This document shows positions 12,048 through 24,684 of a DNA stretch of 64,000 nt, piece after piece. Position 1 is the first letter of the stretch. Each line of letters opens with the position of its first letter. A model generated the notes under the pieces. That model ran no database searches. It was given only the letters and a program-made list of their open reading frames with translations, and was not told where the DNA came from. This DNA comes from Citrus sinensis. Lineage: Eukaryota; Streptophyta; Magnoliopsida; Sapindales; Rutaceae. The stretch spans positions 29,113,001 to 29,177,000 of the forward strand of contig NC_068563.1 of the NCBI RefSeq assembly GCF_022201045.2, in the 5' to 3' direction. The position numbers and the translations under genes are program-made.

Positions 12048-12181
12048 CATTGTTCAAGATCCGTACCTTGAGGGTGTTCACTGTTCAGCACATCTATTCT
12101 TTGCTTGCACTTATCATTATATTGTTTGTAATTGTAAACCCCTGAACTGGTATGGGCACAGACAGTTAAGCGCCTTGGGCA

Positions 12182-12434
12182 TATAACATTATGTTTGATT
12201 ACTCAAGTTTTGTGTATGTACACATTCTTTCACATGTCAGTAATTCTGGAGATTCAAGGACAGAACAAAAATATTGAGAAAGAAAAATGCTCAGGTGAAA
12301 ACAGTGGTTTTATAACATTATGTTTGATTACTCACGTTTTGTGTATGTACACATTCTTTCACATATCATATTCTGGAGATTCAAGGACAGAACAAAAATA
12401 TTGAGAAAGAGAAATGTTCAGGTGAAAACAGTGA
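12182..12434. repeat. Tandem duplication of about 129 bp downstream of UFD1
   Basis: Copy 1 (12182-12310) and copy 2 (12311-12434) both begin TATAACATTATGTTTGATTA and run through GATTCAAGGACAGAAC to GGTGAAAACAGTG. They differ by a handful of substitutions and a two-base gap, so the identity is roughly 95%. Confidence 0.9.
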
Positions 12435-12529
12435 TAACTTAATTTTTTAAAAATGATGGCAGAAATACCTATTACATAAACAGTGATAATTTTTTTGAAA
12501 TGATGGCAGAAATACCTATTACATATTTT
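12429..12529. repeat. Tandem duplication of about 52 bp
   Basis: Copies at 12429-12480 and 12481-12529 both begin CAGTGATAA and share ATGATGGCAGAAATACCTAT. The first copy starts inside the end of the preceding 129-bp repeat, so the two duplications are nested end to end. Confidence 0.85.
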
Positions 12530-12551
12530 ATTCAGTTTAATCAGTAAATGC

Positions 12552-14180
12552 CTAAGCAATGACCGATGTTTCGATGGAAACCTTTCCTGAATAGCTGATG
12601 CTCTCTGAATTCTCACCAGCAACTTCCCAGAGCTCCGGCAATGCTTCCTTGATATTGTGGATGCTCTCTAATGCATAGTCCACACCTTCAGCTCTGTGGG
12701 AAGTTCCCACCTATTTCCCATATCATGAAAATTTAAGGGAAAGGAAAAAATGAGTACTTCTGTAGGTAGCTAAGCAAGAACATGAGAAAATTGAAAAGAA
12801 AACTCTAAGCAACATCAGCAGCCTCGCTTACCCATACAGTATGAAGCCCCAATCTTTTACCAGTCTCTAAATTACGAATACTGTCATCAAAAAATATCTG
12901 CGATGAAAGATATAATAATTAGTTAGTGGATAATTACAGATGATAGAGCAGAAACATGAAGAATGTGCAAATAGCACATTCCTAATATAAGGTCTGAATC
13001 AATTTGTGAAGGCAAAGAATTGGTTAAAATGCTAAATCATCTTACAGTTTTCCGAGGGTTGATGTTGGCAATCTTAAAAACTTGTTCAAATGCTTCTTCA
13101 AAAGGTTTGCAGACAACTGGAGTCCTTGGAAGTTCGAGATCAGCATTGGGACGAGAACAATAATCATCGATGTCAAATAATTCAGTAGGTCTTTCGGATT
13201 CAGAGGCATCCTGATCCACCAGAACAGTGCCTTTGTCCGTGGAATTCAAAGTTTCAAAGGATATAATTCTTTCAAAGCAATCCTCCAGACCAAGCCTGCT
13301 AAGCACTCTAGCAGCATGAGTTTTATCTGCATTGGTAAAAATCTACAAAAGGCGAGAACACCATCGTCATTTGAAGAGAAAAGATGAGTAAAAAAAATAA
13401 GAACAAGTTATCTATAAGCAAAAAGAAAAGACACTCACAACTTTCCGAATGGGCAGACTAAGCAAAAGATTCCTTAAAACAGGGTCAGGTTTTAGCATCA
13501 TGTAGGGCAATCTCCCATGAACATAACTGTAAAACATAGATAATGCGAGGTTGGGTGCTTTATACCTCAACTACACAAACGTACTGGAAGCTAAAGTGCA
13601 TACCTGTGGAAGTCATCACAGTCAAACTGATAGCCGATAGCCTATAATAAGGAAAAAAAAAAAAACCATGACAAACGACTGTCAACATGCTGAAGTTTCA
13701 ATATTCACCCCAAAAAAGAAAAAAAGAAAAAAGAAAAGAACACTTAGTCATACCCGAAGACCTGCCAATGTTGTCCCATAGAATTTGTACAAAGAAACAC
13801 ACAATTCAGGGACTTTAGCCTCCTCGATGCAAAGCTTTTGGAGCATATATTCTAGAGAAGTAAATAACAGAAAAGCCATGGAATTTGTCATAGTTTTCTT
13901 AAGAATAAAATAAATTTAATTGATTTGATGAAAAGGAAAAAAACAAACTATTATGCATGGGATACCTTGAATATTCTTGGTCACTTCTTTTGACAATCCA
14001 GAAGTCAGAGGATAAATGGTGTCATCTAGATCTGAAATTCAAATATAGCAACCAATAATGTCAACCTTCAACAGCAGTCAAATTAAAACACGAAAAATGA
14101 TGTACACATCAAAGCTTACCAAATAAGAGACAATCATATTTTTGGTTTGAAACCTGCTTGTTCTCATTCTTGTATTCCAT
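12552..14180 (-). CDS. HAD-superfamily hydrolase, pyrimidine 5'-nucleotidase (SDT1)-like, copy 1
   Basis: Eight minus-strand coding exons join in frame: 14120-14180, 13966-14031, 13754-13851, 13604-13641, 13439-13526, 13046-13342, 12832-12897 and 12552-12710, encoding 290 residues. HAD motif I is DLDDT at residues 21-25 (nucleophile Asp21, acid/base Asp23). Motif II is FTNAD at 119-123, the motif III lysine is near 196 in CKPFEEAFEQ, and motif IV is FFDDS at 218-222. This is the subfamily IA fold of the yeast SDT1/PHM8 group, which dephosphorylates UMP, CMP or lysophospholipids; the plant substrate is not shown by sequence. No transit peptide is evident, so a cytosolic site is likely. A 5'-UTR intron (14202-14857 region) separates the start codon from a leader exon ending at 14858. 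The neighbouring gene at 17583-19167 is a tandem paralog. Confidence 0.92.
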
Positions 14181-14200
14181 TTTAAGCTAAAGGAACTCAA

Positions 14201-15240
14201 ACTGCAAAGGAAAATTACCGCAGCTACAGTTACTGGCACAGAAACGCAAATTTTAGCAGCAATAGCACATGTAGATCAGAAAAGGAGTTCTGAAAGTTGT
14301 CGAGCATAATTATCAGAAATTTTGACACGTAAATTCCATGAGACTAGCTATAATGTCTTTCGGAAGATGAAATAGAACCACAAATCCTGAAACTTCATCA
14401 ATAAATCTGTAACCACAAGCACCACCTATCAAACAGAACCCCAAACCATCGATTCAACCAATTAACTCTAGAATGAAATAGAGTTTTGAAACAGATATGA
14501 ATAAGCAAAACCACGCCAGATCAAAATCTACCCCAATCAAAAACCAGATCACTAAAACTATAGGTATTTAACAAACGGTACCAAAATGTGCAAGAAAACA
14601 AAACAACCCACCAAAATAAAAGGTAAAGAACAGTTTTTTACCAACCAACAAATTAATTCTTGAATGTACTAAACTCACCAAAAAAAAAAAAAAAAAAACA
14701 CCCCAGATGAAATCTACAGCCGTTAAAGCACCAGATCACTAAAACTATAAGCATGTTACAAATGGTACTAAAATGTGAAAGAACTAAAACGACCCACCAA
14801 AGAAAGAAGATTTTGAATAAGCAGTGATATAAGAGCAGAGTAGAGGCAGAGCATTACCTGACTGGAAAATGAGCAATGTGTTCTTAACGGATGCTGAAGA
14901 AAAGGGAAATGCAAAGAGAGAGATTTCGTTGTTTAAAACAGCGAGCCTTAAATAAGAGAAGAAATGGAAATGAGTAAAAAAGTAATGATGCTTTATGAGT
15001 TTAGCAGAAGAGAAACCGTAGAAGGGACAAAAGTGTCAGTCTGCGTAATGTTTCATTGTCATTGGACTTGAAAATCCCACCACTGCCTTAAAAGTCGGAG
15101 CTGCGACTTTTTTCACTTTAACATGACGTTTTTAAAGACTACCCACTAGTGCTTCTCATATCGACACGTTGTGTTCCCTCGAGTAAGCGAACGCGGTTGG
15201 CCACAACCGGAGTCACTTGCATAATTACAAACTAATCCAT
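14201..15240. other. 5'-UTR intron, leader exon and promoter of HAD gene 1
   Basis: On the minus strand a leader exon ends at 14858 with donor GTAATGC, and the acceptor TTTGCAG lies at about 14202-14208, giving a 5'-UTR intron of roughly 655 bp. The intron contains a diverged tandem duplication of about 105 bp (near 14516-14625 and 14703-14810), both copies carrying CCAGATCACTAAAACTATA. Sequence beyond about 14950 is promoter, with a TTATTTAAG box (reverse strand, near 14946-14955) as a possible TATA element. Confidence 0.6.
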
Positions 15241-17582
15241 TTCTTTTATGTTCACTTCAATAAGGGCCTAAATTATCCATTCGCATCAAATAGGTCCCTG
15301 TGTATTACGTAACATGCATCTCCCTTAACATTACTGGACTTTCTGCCCATTTGATATTTACTTCTTTACTGGTCAAAGAGCTATCTCAAGTACATTAATT
15401 TTCTGAAGCATTATTTAGATTTTTAAATCTTTTTAATATTTGAAAAGTTTATGTTTACTCACATTTCGTAAAGAATAAGACTGTAAATTTTCTTTAATAT
15501 TCGAGAAGTATATGCTCCACTCACATTTTATAAAAGAGAAAATTGTTTCTACATAATTATTTTAAAATTGAGTTAGTATTAAAAGAAATCCCATAATATT
15601 TTTATGGAGACTCAAACTATTGTACTCACACATTGTGAGTACAAGGGTTCTCCCACTAGAGTAAACATCCATTGGTATGATTAAAGAAAAAAATTATTTT
15701 ATTTTTATTGAGAGATTCAAATTTTGTAATTTTGAGAGTTATAAAACTTTATTACAAAGTTGAACTATTTTGAAATATCTTTACCGTACTTCAAAAAAAA
15801 ATTATTTAATTTAGTTCACAACATATCCGGTAGAAATTTATCTATTAAAATAACTATATAGTTTTACAAAAATTATAATTGAAAACTAAACAATAGAAAT
15901 TTATTAGTTAAGAAAGAATTTGCTTGTAGAAGCTCCACTTCGAAAGCTCAACTTGATGGATGTTCAACATTACTATTTAGTATTTAAGGCTCCGTTTGAT
16001 ATAAATTTTTTAAATATAATTTATTTAAATAGAAATTTACTTTTAGAATTTTTACAAGTAGAGTTTTTACCATAAATATTTGAGACACTTAGTTGTCCAT
16101 GAGAATTTTTATTAAAAATTATAAAAGAAAATAAACTAAGATTGTGAAATAAATTTGAAGTATTTTGCACAATTTAACTCTTTAAATAAATTCTACCATT
16201 TCAACTCTTAAAAAATTAAAATTTGAGCTTTTATTAATAAAAAAAATAACTTTATAAGAACTTATAAAATTAAATAAATACTTATAACTGTTAAATAAAT
16301 CACACCAAACAAACATTTACTATGAGAATTCCAATCAATTCAAAATGGGTTTGGATCTAGTAGAAAAACATGAACAAATTATATCCGTTTTTGAGAAATT
16401 TACAAAATGAAGGAACCCATTTATTTAGATTAACGAACTTTTTGAAATCACCAATGACGCATTAGAATAGTTTTTTTTTTTTTTTCAATAAATGGAATTG
16501 AGAACCCTGTGGATTGTGAAGATTAAGCTCTCTCATAAACTTGATCGAGTTTTGTATTGACAACTTCTCTCTTATGGATATAAAAATTGTGGAAAGAACA
16601 AGATTTGCAAACCCTTTGTGTGATTTGAGTGAAAGATGAAAAGAGCAACTTCTTTAATCTTTATTATTATTAACGTGTTCCTCAACTATACCACATACCA
16701 GACATTGCACGTTAATTATAAGTTGAGATATGAAGTAAGTGTAAAATACAAGAAAGTAGAGACGTTTGTAGAGATTGGTAATTTGACCTCCTCAGCTTTC
16801 ATTGAATTTCAATGTGAACAAAGCAGACCTACTGATTAATTGAAAACAAACAAACTAAAGTGGAAAATTTAAATTAATTTTCCTGCAACAGCAAGCAGCC
16901 ACACCGACTTGTTACGGACTTATATTCACGAGTTGTCGTTAATTATTTGATTGGCGATGGATGATGCTCACAAATCACAATACAGTGATTCTTCTTCTAG
17001 GGTAACAACGCTATGCTGCTTCAAATTAAACAGTGAAACAGTGATCATTTGAATGACAAAGAAATGGTTGCCTGTTTTGGGGCATCCTTGTGCTGCTGTG
17101 CATTTATGTATAAAAGCCATTATTCTGCTCTCATTAGCTTTGCAGTTGTGATGGTCAGCACTCAGCAGCAACAGATATGTACTTTTTTATTTCTTCATTA
17201 TAGAGTGTAAATTAGAGCTAGCTAGATCGAGACAGCCCACGTTAGCTCCATTAATGTTATATTGCTTAGCCATTAATTCTTAACATGTACATTTTATTCA
17301 TTTCAAATTTTGGACATTTATGCACCGTGGATGTATTCAATTTGCCAAGACAAAATAGTATGGCCTTATATAATTATTAATCCTTTTATTTTCTTTAACC
17401 ACAAGCTTCTCAGAAGTGAAGACATATTTTCTTCAAATGCATGCTGCTTAACCTCTCTTTGTCTCACAAAATTATATTGCAGGCTTTATTATGTTCTGAT
17501 CATCACATAGAGATCTGAAGATATGCAAATTCACAGGAAAATAAGAACATTAAAAGATCTGGGCTAACTAATAATAATACAT
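15241..17582. other. Intergenic DNA between the two HAD genes
   Basis: Very AT-rich, no supported gene. It includes a decayed two-copy repeat of about 70 bp near 15425-15545 (sharing CTTTAATATT and ACTCACATTT) and a candidate TIR element at about 16010-16312. A short open frame at 16636-16839 resembles no family and has no supporting features. Confidence 0.5.
16010..16312. mobile_element. Possible decayed TIR-type element (MITE)
   Basis: The left end reads GGCTCCGTTTGATATAAATT and the right end, reversed, reads TTTGTTTGGTGTGATTTATT. The interior is almost pure A and T. GG..CCGTTTG-type ends are common in plant hAT-like MITEs. The terminal match is weak and I found no target-site duplication. 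Confidence 0.25.
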
Positions 17583-18695
17583 TTAGGCCGTGACTGGAGT
17601 CTCAATTGCAACATTCTCTGAGCATTTGATATTTTTGGAAATTTCATCGGCATCCCATAGTTCTGGAAACGCTTCCCTGATATTGTGAATGCTCTCCAAT
17701 GCATAATCAGCACCCTTTGTTCTCCGCGAAGTACCCACCTGTTACCGTATTGTGTACATACATAATTAGTTGATGAAAAAGGAAAATCAATTATGATCAA
17801 AAGAAGTTTCTTCAGGAATTGACAATAATGTTAATTTCTGAACTTAATTACCAACACAGTATGGAGGCCAATGCTTTTTGCACACTCTATGTTGCGGGTG
17901 CTATCGTCAAAGAACAGCTGAAACAATGCCAAACCGTACTCGCATTATAGACAAGTGCTTGATGATATATAGCATTTATGGGATTTTTAAAGTAAATTAA
18001 TTAGAATGATAAGGTTATGTAATCTTACTGTTTTATGAGGGTTGATGTTAGCTATTTTGAAAGCTTGTTCAAATGCATCCTCAAAGGGTTTGCAAAAAAT
18101 TGGACTCTTTGGAAGAACTGATGAGTAACCATTCGTAGCATCAAGATTAATTGCAGTTCTTGACCCGCTGCGCACCAGATAACCCCCATCAAAATTGTTA
18201 CTGGTTTTGTTGTTGGGATTGAGGCTCTCAAAATTTACAATCCCATCGAAGCAGTCTTCTAATCCAAGCTTTCTTAGAACTTTAGCCACGTGAATCTCAT
18301 CCGCATTTGAAAAGATCTGTCATATGCATTGCAATTATCATAAGGATAAAATTTTTAATAAACCTGACCAGTTCATCATCATTTGTGTCTGACATTGAGG
18401 CTGGGGAGATGCTTACAACTTTTCGGATAGGTAGGCTAAGTAGAAGATTTCTTAGAACAGGATCTGGTTTCAGGTTCTCATACGGTAATCTCCCATGAAC
18501 AAAACTGTAAAAATAGAAAACACATTACAAGTTATAATATAACAAAGGGAAAAGGACACTTATTCCCCTAAGATTTGCCCTAAGGCTTGAAGTGATCAAT
18601 ACAACTAGAAAGGAAAATAATGTTACCTGTGATAGTCATCATTGTCAAAGTCATAGCCAATAGCCTGCAAATTTACAATAATAACAGCATTTACA

Positions 18696-18726
<31 letters not shown>

Positions 18727-19167
18727 GAACAAGAGAGTATATTAAGTTACGTATAGAGTATACCTTGAGACCAGCCATTGATGTGCCATAGTTTTTGTAA
18801 AGTACCCTATTGAATTCAGAAACTTCACTTTCCTCTATGCCGAGCTTTTGAATCATATATTCTACACAGAGTGAGTTTGTAAAAACTCGTTATACATTTA
18901 TTAAACAAGGAAACAACTTGAAGAAAGAATTAGATGACCAAGTTATATCCGTAAGCATCATAATATAATTACCTTCAATATTTTTGGAGCATTTGTTGGA
19001 GAAACCATAACTATGAGAATAAAGTGTGTCGTCAACATCTAAAAAACAATGTAATTTTCAGTTACATGTATGACAATATATATATATATATATATATATA
19101 AACCATTAATAGTATAGTTTTTGGCATTGAAAGGCTTACCAAATAGAAGACACTCATATTTTGTCAT
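17583..19167 (-). CDS. HAD-superfamily hydrolase, pyrimidine 5'-nucleotidase (SDT1)-like, copy 2
   Basis: Eight minus-strand exons join in frame: 19140-19167, 18973-19038, 18764-18861, 18627-18664, 18417-18504, 18029-18316, 17852-17917 and 17583-17738, giving 275 residues. Exon lengths 66, 98, 38, 88 and 66 are identical to copy 1; only the first, the sixth (288 versus 297) and the last (156 versus 159) differ. Motif I is DVDDT at residues 10-14, motif II is FSNAD (Ser replaces the Thr of copy 1, still a normal HAD choice), the motif III Lys is near 182 in CKPFEDAFEQ, and motif IV is FFDDS. The N terminus is 11 residues shorter than copy 1. The middle of exon 6 has diverged most. All catalytic residues remain, so the copy looks functional, with substrate unknown. 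Introns carry (AT)n repeats near 18706-18726 and 19078-19100. Confidence 0.92.
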
Positions 19168-20621
19168 TTTTTAAGAATCTTAAAAATCTCAATAAATGTA
19201 ATGAAATGAAAAATACTGAGAGTTTTTCAACAAGAGAGATCAGGAACAATGAGCTGAGACACAGAAGATGAAGGAGATGATAGACTTATATATGACAAAA
19301 ATATTTGTTGAAAATTTGATATGGAAGGAGACAGGAAGATCATATGCATATATATAAATTGGTCCTCTAATTATTAATTTGTGTGAATATAGCCTCGTCT
19401 TTTTGAATGTGACCTTCCATTTCCAAATGGTTGAAGACTCGGTTGGAGATTGGAGACTTCCAATCAAAGACCAAGTTAATAATGAAATTACAAATTCTTT
19501 AAATATATGTTCTAGAAGTCATCAAGTCTCAAAGTATTGTTTTGAGGGGTCATAACTTATGCTTTGTTGCATGGGGTGTCCACACGAACTGGGTCATTTT
19601 CCTTCCACAATAATTGAACCATAATTTAATAGTGCTTCGTGTAAAGAATTGATGATGTATTTATTAAAATAAACAAAGATATAGTTATTTATAATAAATA
19701 GTTCGGAAATGTATCTAATTATCAAAGGAATGCATTTCTTTTTCTGCCTTAAACCAACCTCATATAATGTTAACTACCAACTAACCCATGTCACATCTTT
19801 TATAAAATAAAGTTTCATGCAAAATCACGTGTCGGACTTGGAACACAATTTAAGCACCATTCAAATTAAGAATTAAAGCGTGTTGCACTTTATTCTTCGC
19901 AGCGTAATTAATTTGACCAGCAAATTGGGGGGAAATATATTCATGAATCTACACGTTCACCTGCTCTTTCTTTTCTTTTATTACTCACTTGTTTAGAAGA
20001 AAACGAGGAGAATCTTTTATTATTATTATTTTTTTGAACTTTTTTTTGCTAAATCTACATGATTAATTTTGGGGAACTTGATGGGATTTTGGTCATTTTC
20101 CCTCACAGCATTCAAATCAAGAGAATGGTTGAAGATTAGGTGTTTTAAAGATAATAGAGACCAAGAGCAAACGTTTTGAATCAAAATGTTCATTTGTTTC
20201 TCTTTCATAAAAAGAATAGGCTGCGACTGCATTTCAGGCTTACAAGAAGAAGAATGCCGAATTTCCGGGGACCATGTTACTTAGCTCAATGGAGGATACA
20301 TCCATCATCTAGGAATGTCGTTAGAAAGAAAATCAGAGGAAGGTGAGATGGATTCACTTTTCAACGTACAACGCTTTCTACAAGGATTCTAGAGCTAGGG
20401 CCCAGAAAACTGAACGTCAATAAAACAGCTTAACTCGGGGTCTACAAATTGACAAATAGAGACTTCATCTGTCAGAAAGATCTTAGGGATAAAATTAAAT
20501 AAAAATTGAACACTATGAATATGATTACAAATTACAGAGTACCCTAATTCCAACGGGCGGGGAAAAAAAAAGAAAAAATCATCTCAAGTATGAATTACAA
20601 ACATTTAACCTACATGGTTTC
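19168..20621. other. Promoter of HAD gene 2 and 3' region of FtsH gene
   Basis: The first 150 bases hold the leader and TATA box of HAD gene 2. The last 350 or so probably hold the 3' UTR of the minus-strand FtsH gene. Between them is AT-rich DNA without a gene; a short minus-strand open frame at 20026-20232 is unsupported. Confidence 0.5.
19285..19292 (-). promoter_or_regulatory. TATA box of HAD gene 2
   Basis: Read on the minus strand the sequence is TATATAAG, about 118 bases upstream of the start codon at 19167, a normal distance for a plant TATA box plus short leader. Confidence 0.5.
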
Positions 20622-22301
20622 TCATGCCGGAGCAACCTGAGGCTCGAGTGGTGAAGAACCATCATCCACGGTTCCAGTCTCTGGGGGCGCTGAGCTCTTC
20701 TCTTCCTCTTCGAAACCTTGCTTGAATCTGTCATAATTTGTGAGCTCACTGGATTTGAATGGCCGTTCACCCAGAACTCGAAGCAGATCATCTTGGTGAA
20801 GAACTTCCTTTTCAAGCAATAACTCGGCAATCTGAGCTACATGCTCTTTGTGTTCCTCAATAAGTTGGACTGTGCGTACATATGCCTTGCCTACCCATTC
20901 TCGAACCTCGGCATCTATGATTGCCCCAGTCTTGCTACTGTATGGCTTACTCATTTCGAATGTGTCTTCTCTTTGTGGGAAAGACAAGAGACCAACCTTT
21001 TCGCTAAAACCATACACGGCAACTTGGGCATAGGTCATCTTTGTTACCTTCTCCAAGTCATTTTGAGCTCCAGTAGATATCTTCCCCAACAAAACCTGAA
21101 TTTCAAGAGGAAGGAAAGGCATATGTAAGAAAAGATACTATTCATACCATCAAAGGGCTAAGGAGCAAAGAAAGTCCATAGCTACCTGCTCAGCTGCTCG
21201 ACCGCCAAGGGTCATACACGTCATATCAAAAAGCTGCTCCTTTGTCAGAAGAAGGTTCTCGTTAGGGACATACTGGGCAAATCCAAGTGCAGCTGTACCT
21301 CGAGGAACAATTGTCACTTTTAACAAGGGTTCTGCATGTTCCAGAAACCATCCAGCAACAGCATGGCCGGATTCATGGTAAGCAACTGTCCGGCGCTCCA
21401 ACTTGCTTATAACCTATCAAAAACATGAACATAAGTAACTTCTCACATTAATTACTAGGAAAAGAAGAAAAAGTTGGGGATAGTTAAAAACACAGAGGTC
21501 AAAAAAGTTTAAAAAGCTATATCGTATTGAAGAAAACTTTTCAGCATCACCAACATATAATTTAATGCCAGAAAAAAAAAACTAAGGGTTACCTTATTCT
21601 TCTTCTCCAGACCACCAATGACCCTATCTATAGCTGCCTCAAAATGTTCCATTGTGACTTGTGAATTTTCACCCCTTGCAGCAATCAAAGCAGCTTCATT
21701 GCAAACATTTGCAATGTCTGCTCCAGCAAATCCAGGAGTGAGTGCTGCAAGCCTCTGAGAATAATAAGATGGTTCGTGATCAAGTTTGATCTTTTTCAAA
21801 TAAACTTGGAATATCTGGTCACGACCTTTAATGTCAGGTTTATCAATTGTAATTTGGCGATCAAATCGACCAGGCCTCAATAGAGCTTTGTCTAAAATAT
21901 CAGGCCTATTAGTGCCAGCAATCACAACTACTCCGGCAGTAGTTCCGAAGCCATCCATTTCCACCAGTAATTGATTAAGAGTGCTTTCACGCTCATCATT
22001 GGCACCTGAAAAGCCTCCGCGCCCTCGTGCTCGACCGATTGCATCAATCTCATCAATGAAAATTATACTAGGAGCACACTGCCTTGCTTCCTGAAACAAG
22101 TTTCTCACCCTAGAAGGCCCAACACCAACAAACATCTCCATGAAATCTGAACCAGATATAGACAGGAAAGGCACACCAGACTCCCCGGCAGTCGCTTTTG
22201 CAAGAAGGGTTTTTCCTGTGCCAGGAGGGCCTACCAAGAGAGCACCTTTTGGAATTTTCGCTCCAAGATCCTCATACTTCCTGGGGTTTTTCAGGAAGTG
22301 C

Positions 22302-22339
<38 letters not shown>

Positions 22340-24684
22340 GGCAACATCCCTGAAATAGACCTGGCATAGCCCAATTTATAAGTATAAAAGAGTTGAATAT
22401 GCACCTTGACAAGTTTTCCTGCCTAAAAGGACAGTTTTATAATTAGTGGAAACAAAGTAAGAAAAAATTCTGTCAATTGTTCAAGACAGCGAAACAAAGG
22501 GCGCTATCATTAACAGGGGAAAGAGACTAATCACTGTTTGGGGAATGAGAAGTCTAACCTTATTCTTGGCATTTTTGTCTACTTTAGTCACATGGGCTTT
22601 TCCTATGTTAAAAATTCCACGGGCACCCTTCCCACCACCGCCGCCAACACCCAATCCACCTTGCATTCTCCGACCCATGTACATGAGGGTTCCCAAAAGC
22701 AACAGTGTTGGTGCAAACCTCATCAGTTCATTGTACCAAACCATTTCTGAGACATAAGTGACAGGAACAAAATCGTGAGGATCAATCCCTAGTGTTTCTT
22801 GTGCTTCCTCCAACTTCTCCTCAAAAGCTTCAACACTGCCAATATTGAAGTAGTATTTATATTGACCCCCATGTCCTTTCGAAGGGGTACCGCTAACAGG
22901 ACCATGGAAATCATCCTCAATTGTTTGATTGTGTGGTGAGCTTCTTACAAACACCTTTGCAACTGATTTATTAGAAACAACTATATGGTCCACTAAGCCT
23001 GGTTCCAGAAGCTTGTTTTTGAACTCTTGAAAACTAATCTGTAAAGAACAAAAATTAGATCAAATAATCAGGAAGTCCTAGAAGAAATAATCATCAAATG
23101 CATATCAGGAATAACGTGAACTTAGAAAAAAAAAAAGAAAACGAGAAGCAATCTGATAGTCACTGATTAGCTTAATATATTGCACAAACAAATTAGAGAA
23201 AGGCCTCTTATCCTGCTTTTAGTAGTTCCAAACATGATGTTACCATATTTCATTATTTGAATTTGTCAACTTAAAATTTCCATGAAGTATACACATGGAA
23301 GTACTTACTTGTTGCTGCTCACGAGGACTCAAAGAAAAAGAAGAAAGAAACAGTGCAATCACTAGTAGAGGGGTGATTAAATTTTGAAACTGCTTCATGA
23401 AAGTATCCTGAAAATTCCCATGATCATCTGTATTTGAATCTTCTGAAATTGGAAATAATAAGTAAGATTTCAGGTCTTAAATGCTTTGATCACTAAAAAC
23501 ATATGCACAAATGACAAAAAGGGGATAGAGAGCGAATACAAAAGACTAAAAAGTGATTATAGCCACCTTTAGACTCGGATTTCTGCTCATCCTCTTTTGG
23601 TATTTCCTTCTTCTCTTTGGGGTAGAAATTCTCAAAATCTGTAAATAAAGAGAAAACCCACAAGACAGAAAGTTTAGAAACCATACCACATGAACAAAAT
23701 GTACAGAAACTGACCAATCTTCTTTCACGTTTACAGGTTATGATTTTGCTTCTGAACGTAATAGTTGCTTCACTACAGATCTAAAAACCTCTTGCAAAGG
23801 GTATGAAAAGTACTTTTCTTTCTCAAACACTAAAGCCAATAGATTTAGCTTTTAATTTAAACTGTCAGTTAACTCCTCTAGAACGAATTCAGTAACTACA
23901 TAGCTCTTGCTTCAAAATTTATTTAAACTTACAGGTTACCCCAGCATCCCATAATGACCTATTTGTTTACCTTAAATAATCACTTTCACTCGATCCCAAT
24001 CAAAACTCCTCACACTTTGCTTAAAATGCAACTTCCTTGCCTCCAAAAACAAAAAGATCTGGTTCAAAGTAAAACGACTACCAAATCACTAACCAACAAA
24101 ATTAAAAGACAACCAAATCACTAACCCAAAAAAATTTTAACACCACAATACCAATATCAACTAATGCACTTTTCCCACTTATAAAACACAAATATACTAA
24201 CATTTCATTACCAAAATCTATCAAATAACTTCCACTACGCTAGTTATACATTGCCTAGCCATTAAAACAATCCATTTTGACCGGAAAAATAAATAAATAA
24301 ATAAAATAAAATCCTTACTTTTCTTATTCTTGGGTGATTCACTGGAGAAAAATCTGTAAATCCCAGGGTTTGCAAGAACATGATTCAAATCCCATAAATT
24401 CGACTCGTTTTTAGCTCCTATTGCAGCTAAATATCCTCTCAAAACCCCTAATCTTCCGTCCACTAATCCATCCGTGACACGTGGCAGCCGCGGAATCCCT
24501 CCGCCAACAATCGCCGATCTCACTCCGCCGCCGTACAACAAACTCTATCAACTCAAAAACAAACACAGGATCAAAACCCAAAAAAAAAAGAACAAAATTA
24601 AATAAAAATTAGAAGAAAAAAATGGCTTACATTAGAACGAGAAGATGATCGCGTGAGGCAACGCCCGAGCTTAGAAAAGATCAT
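20622..24684 (-). CDS. Mitochondrial ATP-dependent zinc metalloprotease, FTSH3/FTSH10-type (m-AAA)
   Basis: Eight minus-strand exons join in frame: 24631-24684, 24319-24544, 23567-23638, 23309-23442, 22559-23038, 21593-22360, 21186-21413 and 20622-21095, giving 811 residues, as expected for this clade. The N terminus ([18 protein letters not shown]) is Arg/Ser-rich and followed by RFFSS, fitting a mitochondrial presequence. Membrane segments lie near residues 139-156 and 269-284, with an intermembrane-space domain between them. The AAA module has Walker A GPPGTGKT (366-373), Walker B IIFIDEID (421-428) and the second region of homology ending RPGRFDR (about 484-490). The zinc site is HESGH (591-595) with Asp667 in NDLEK as the probable third ligand. 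The family assembles in the inner mitochondrial membrane facing the matrix, degrading unassembled membrane proteins and assisting maturation. Assignment to the mitochondrial rather than plastid clade rests on the GGGVRSA N-terminal region and the C terminus PLEPQVAPA. Confidence 0.95.

Larger units (their letters stand above)
12048..12551. other. Convergent 3' region between UFD1 and HAD gene 1
   Basis: This holds the 3' UTR of UFD1 and, on the other strand, that of the first HAD gene. Nearly all of 12182-12530 is made of two successive local tandem duplications, listed separately. No gene is present. Confidence 0.7.

Noticed and set aside
16636-16839. 67-residue open frame between the HAD genes
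   Set aside because: No recognisable motif and sits in AT-rich intergenic DNA; chance frame.
22140-22750. Plus-strand frames across the FtsH exons
   Set aside because: Antisense shadows of conserved AAA-domain exons.
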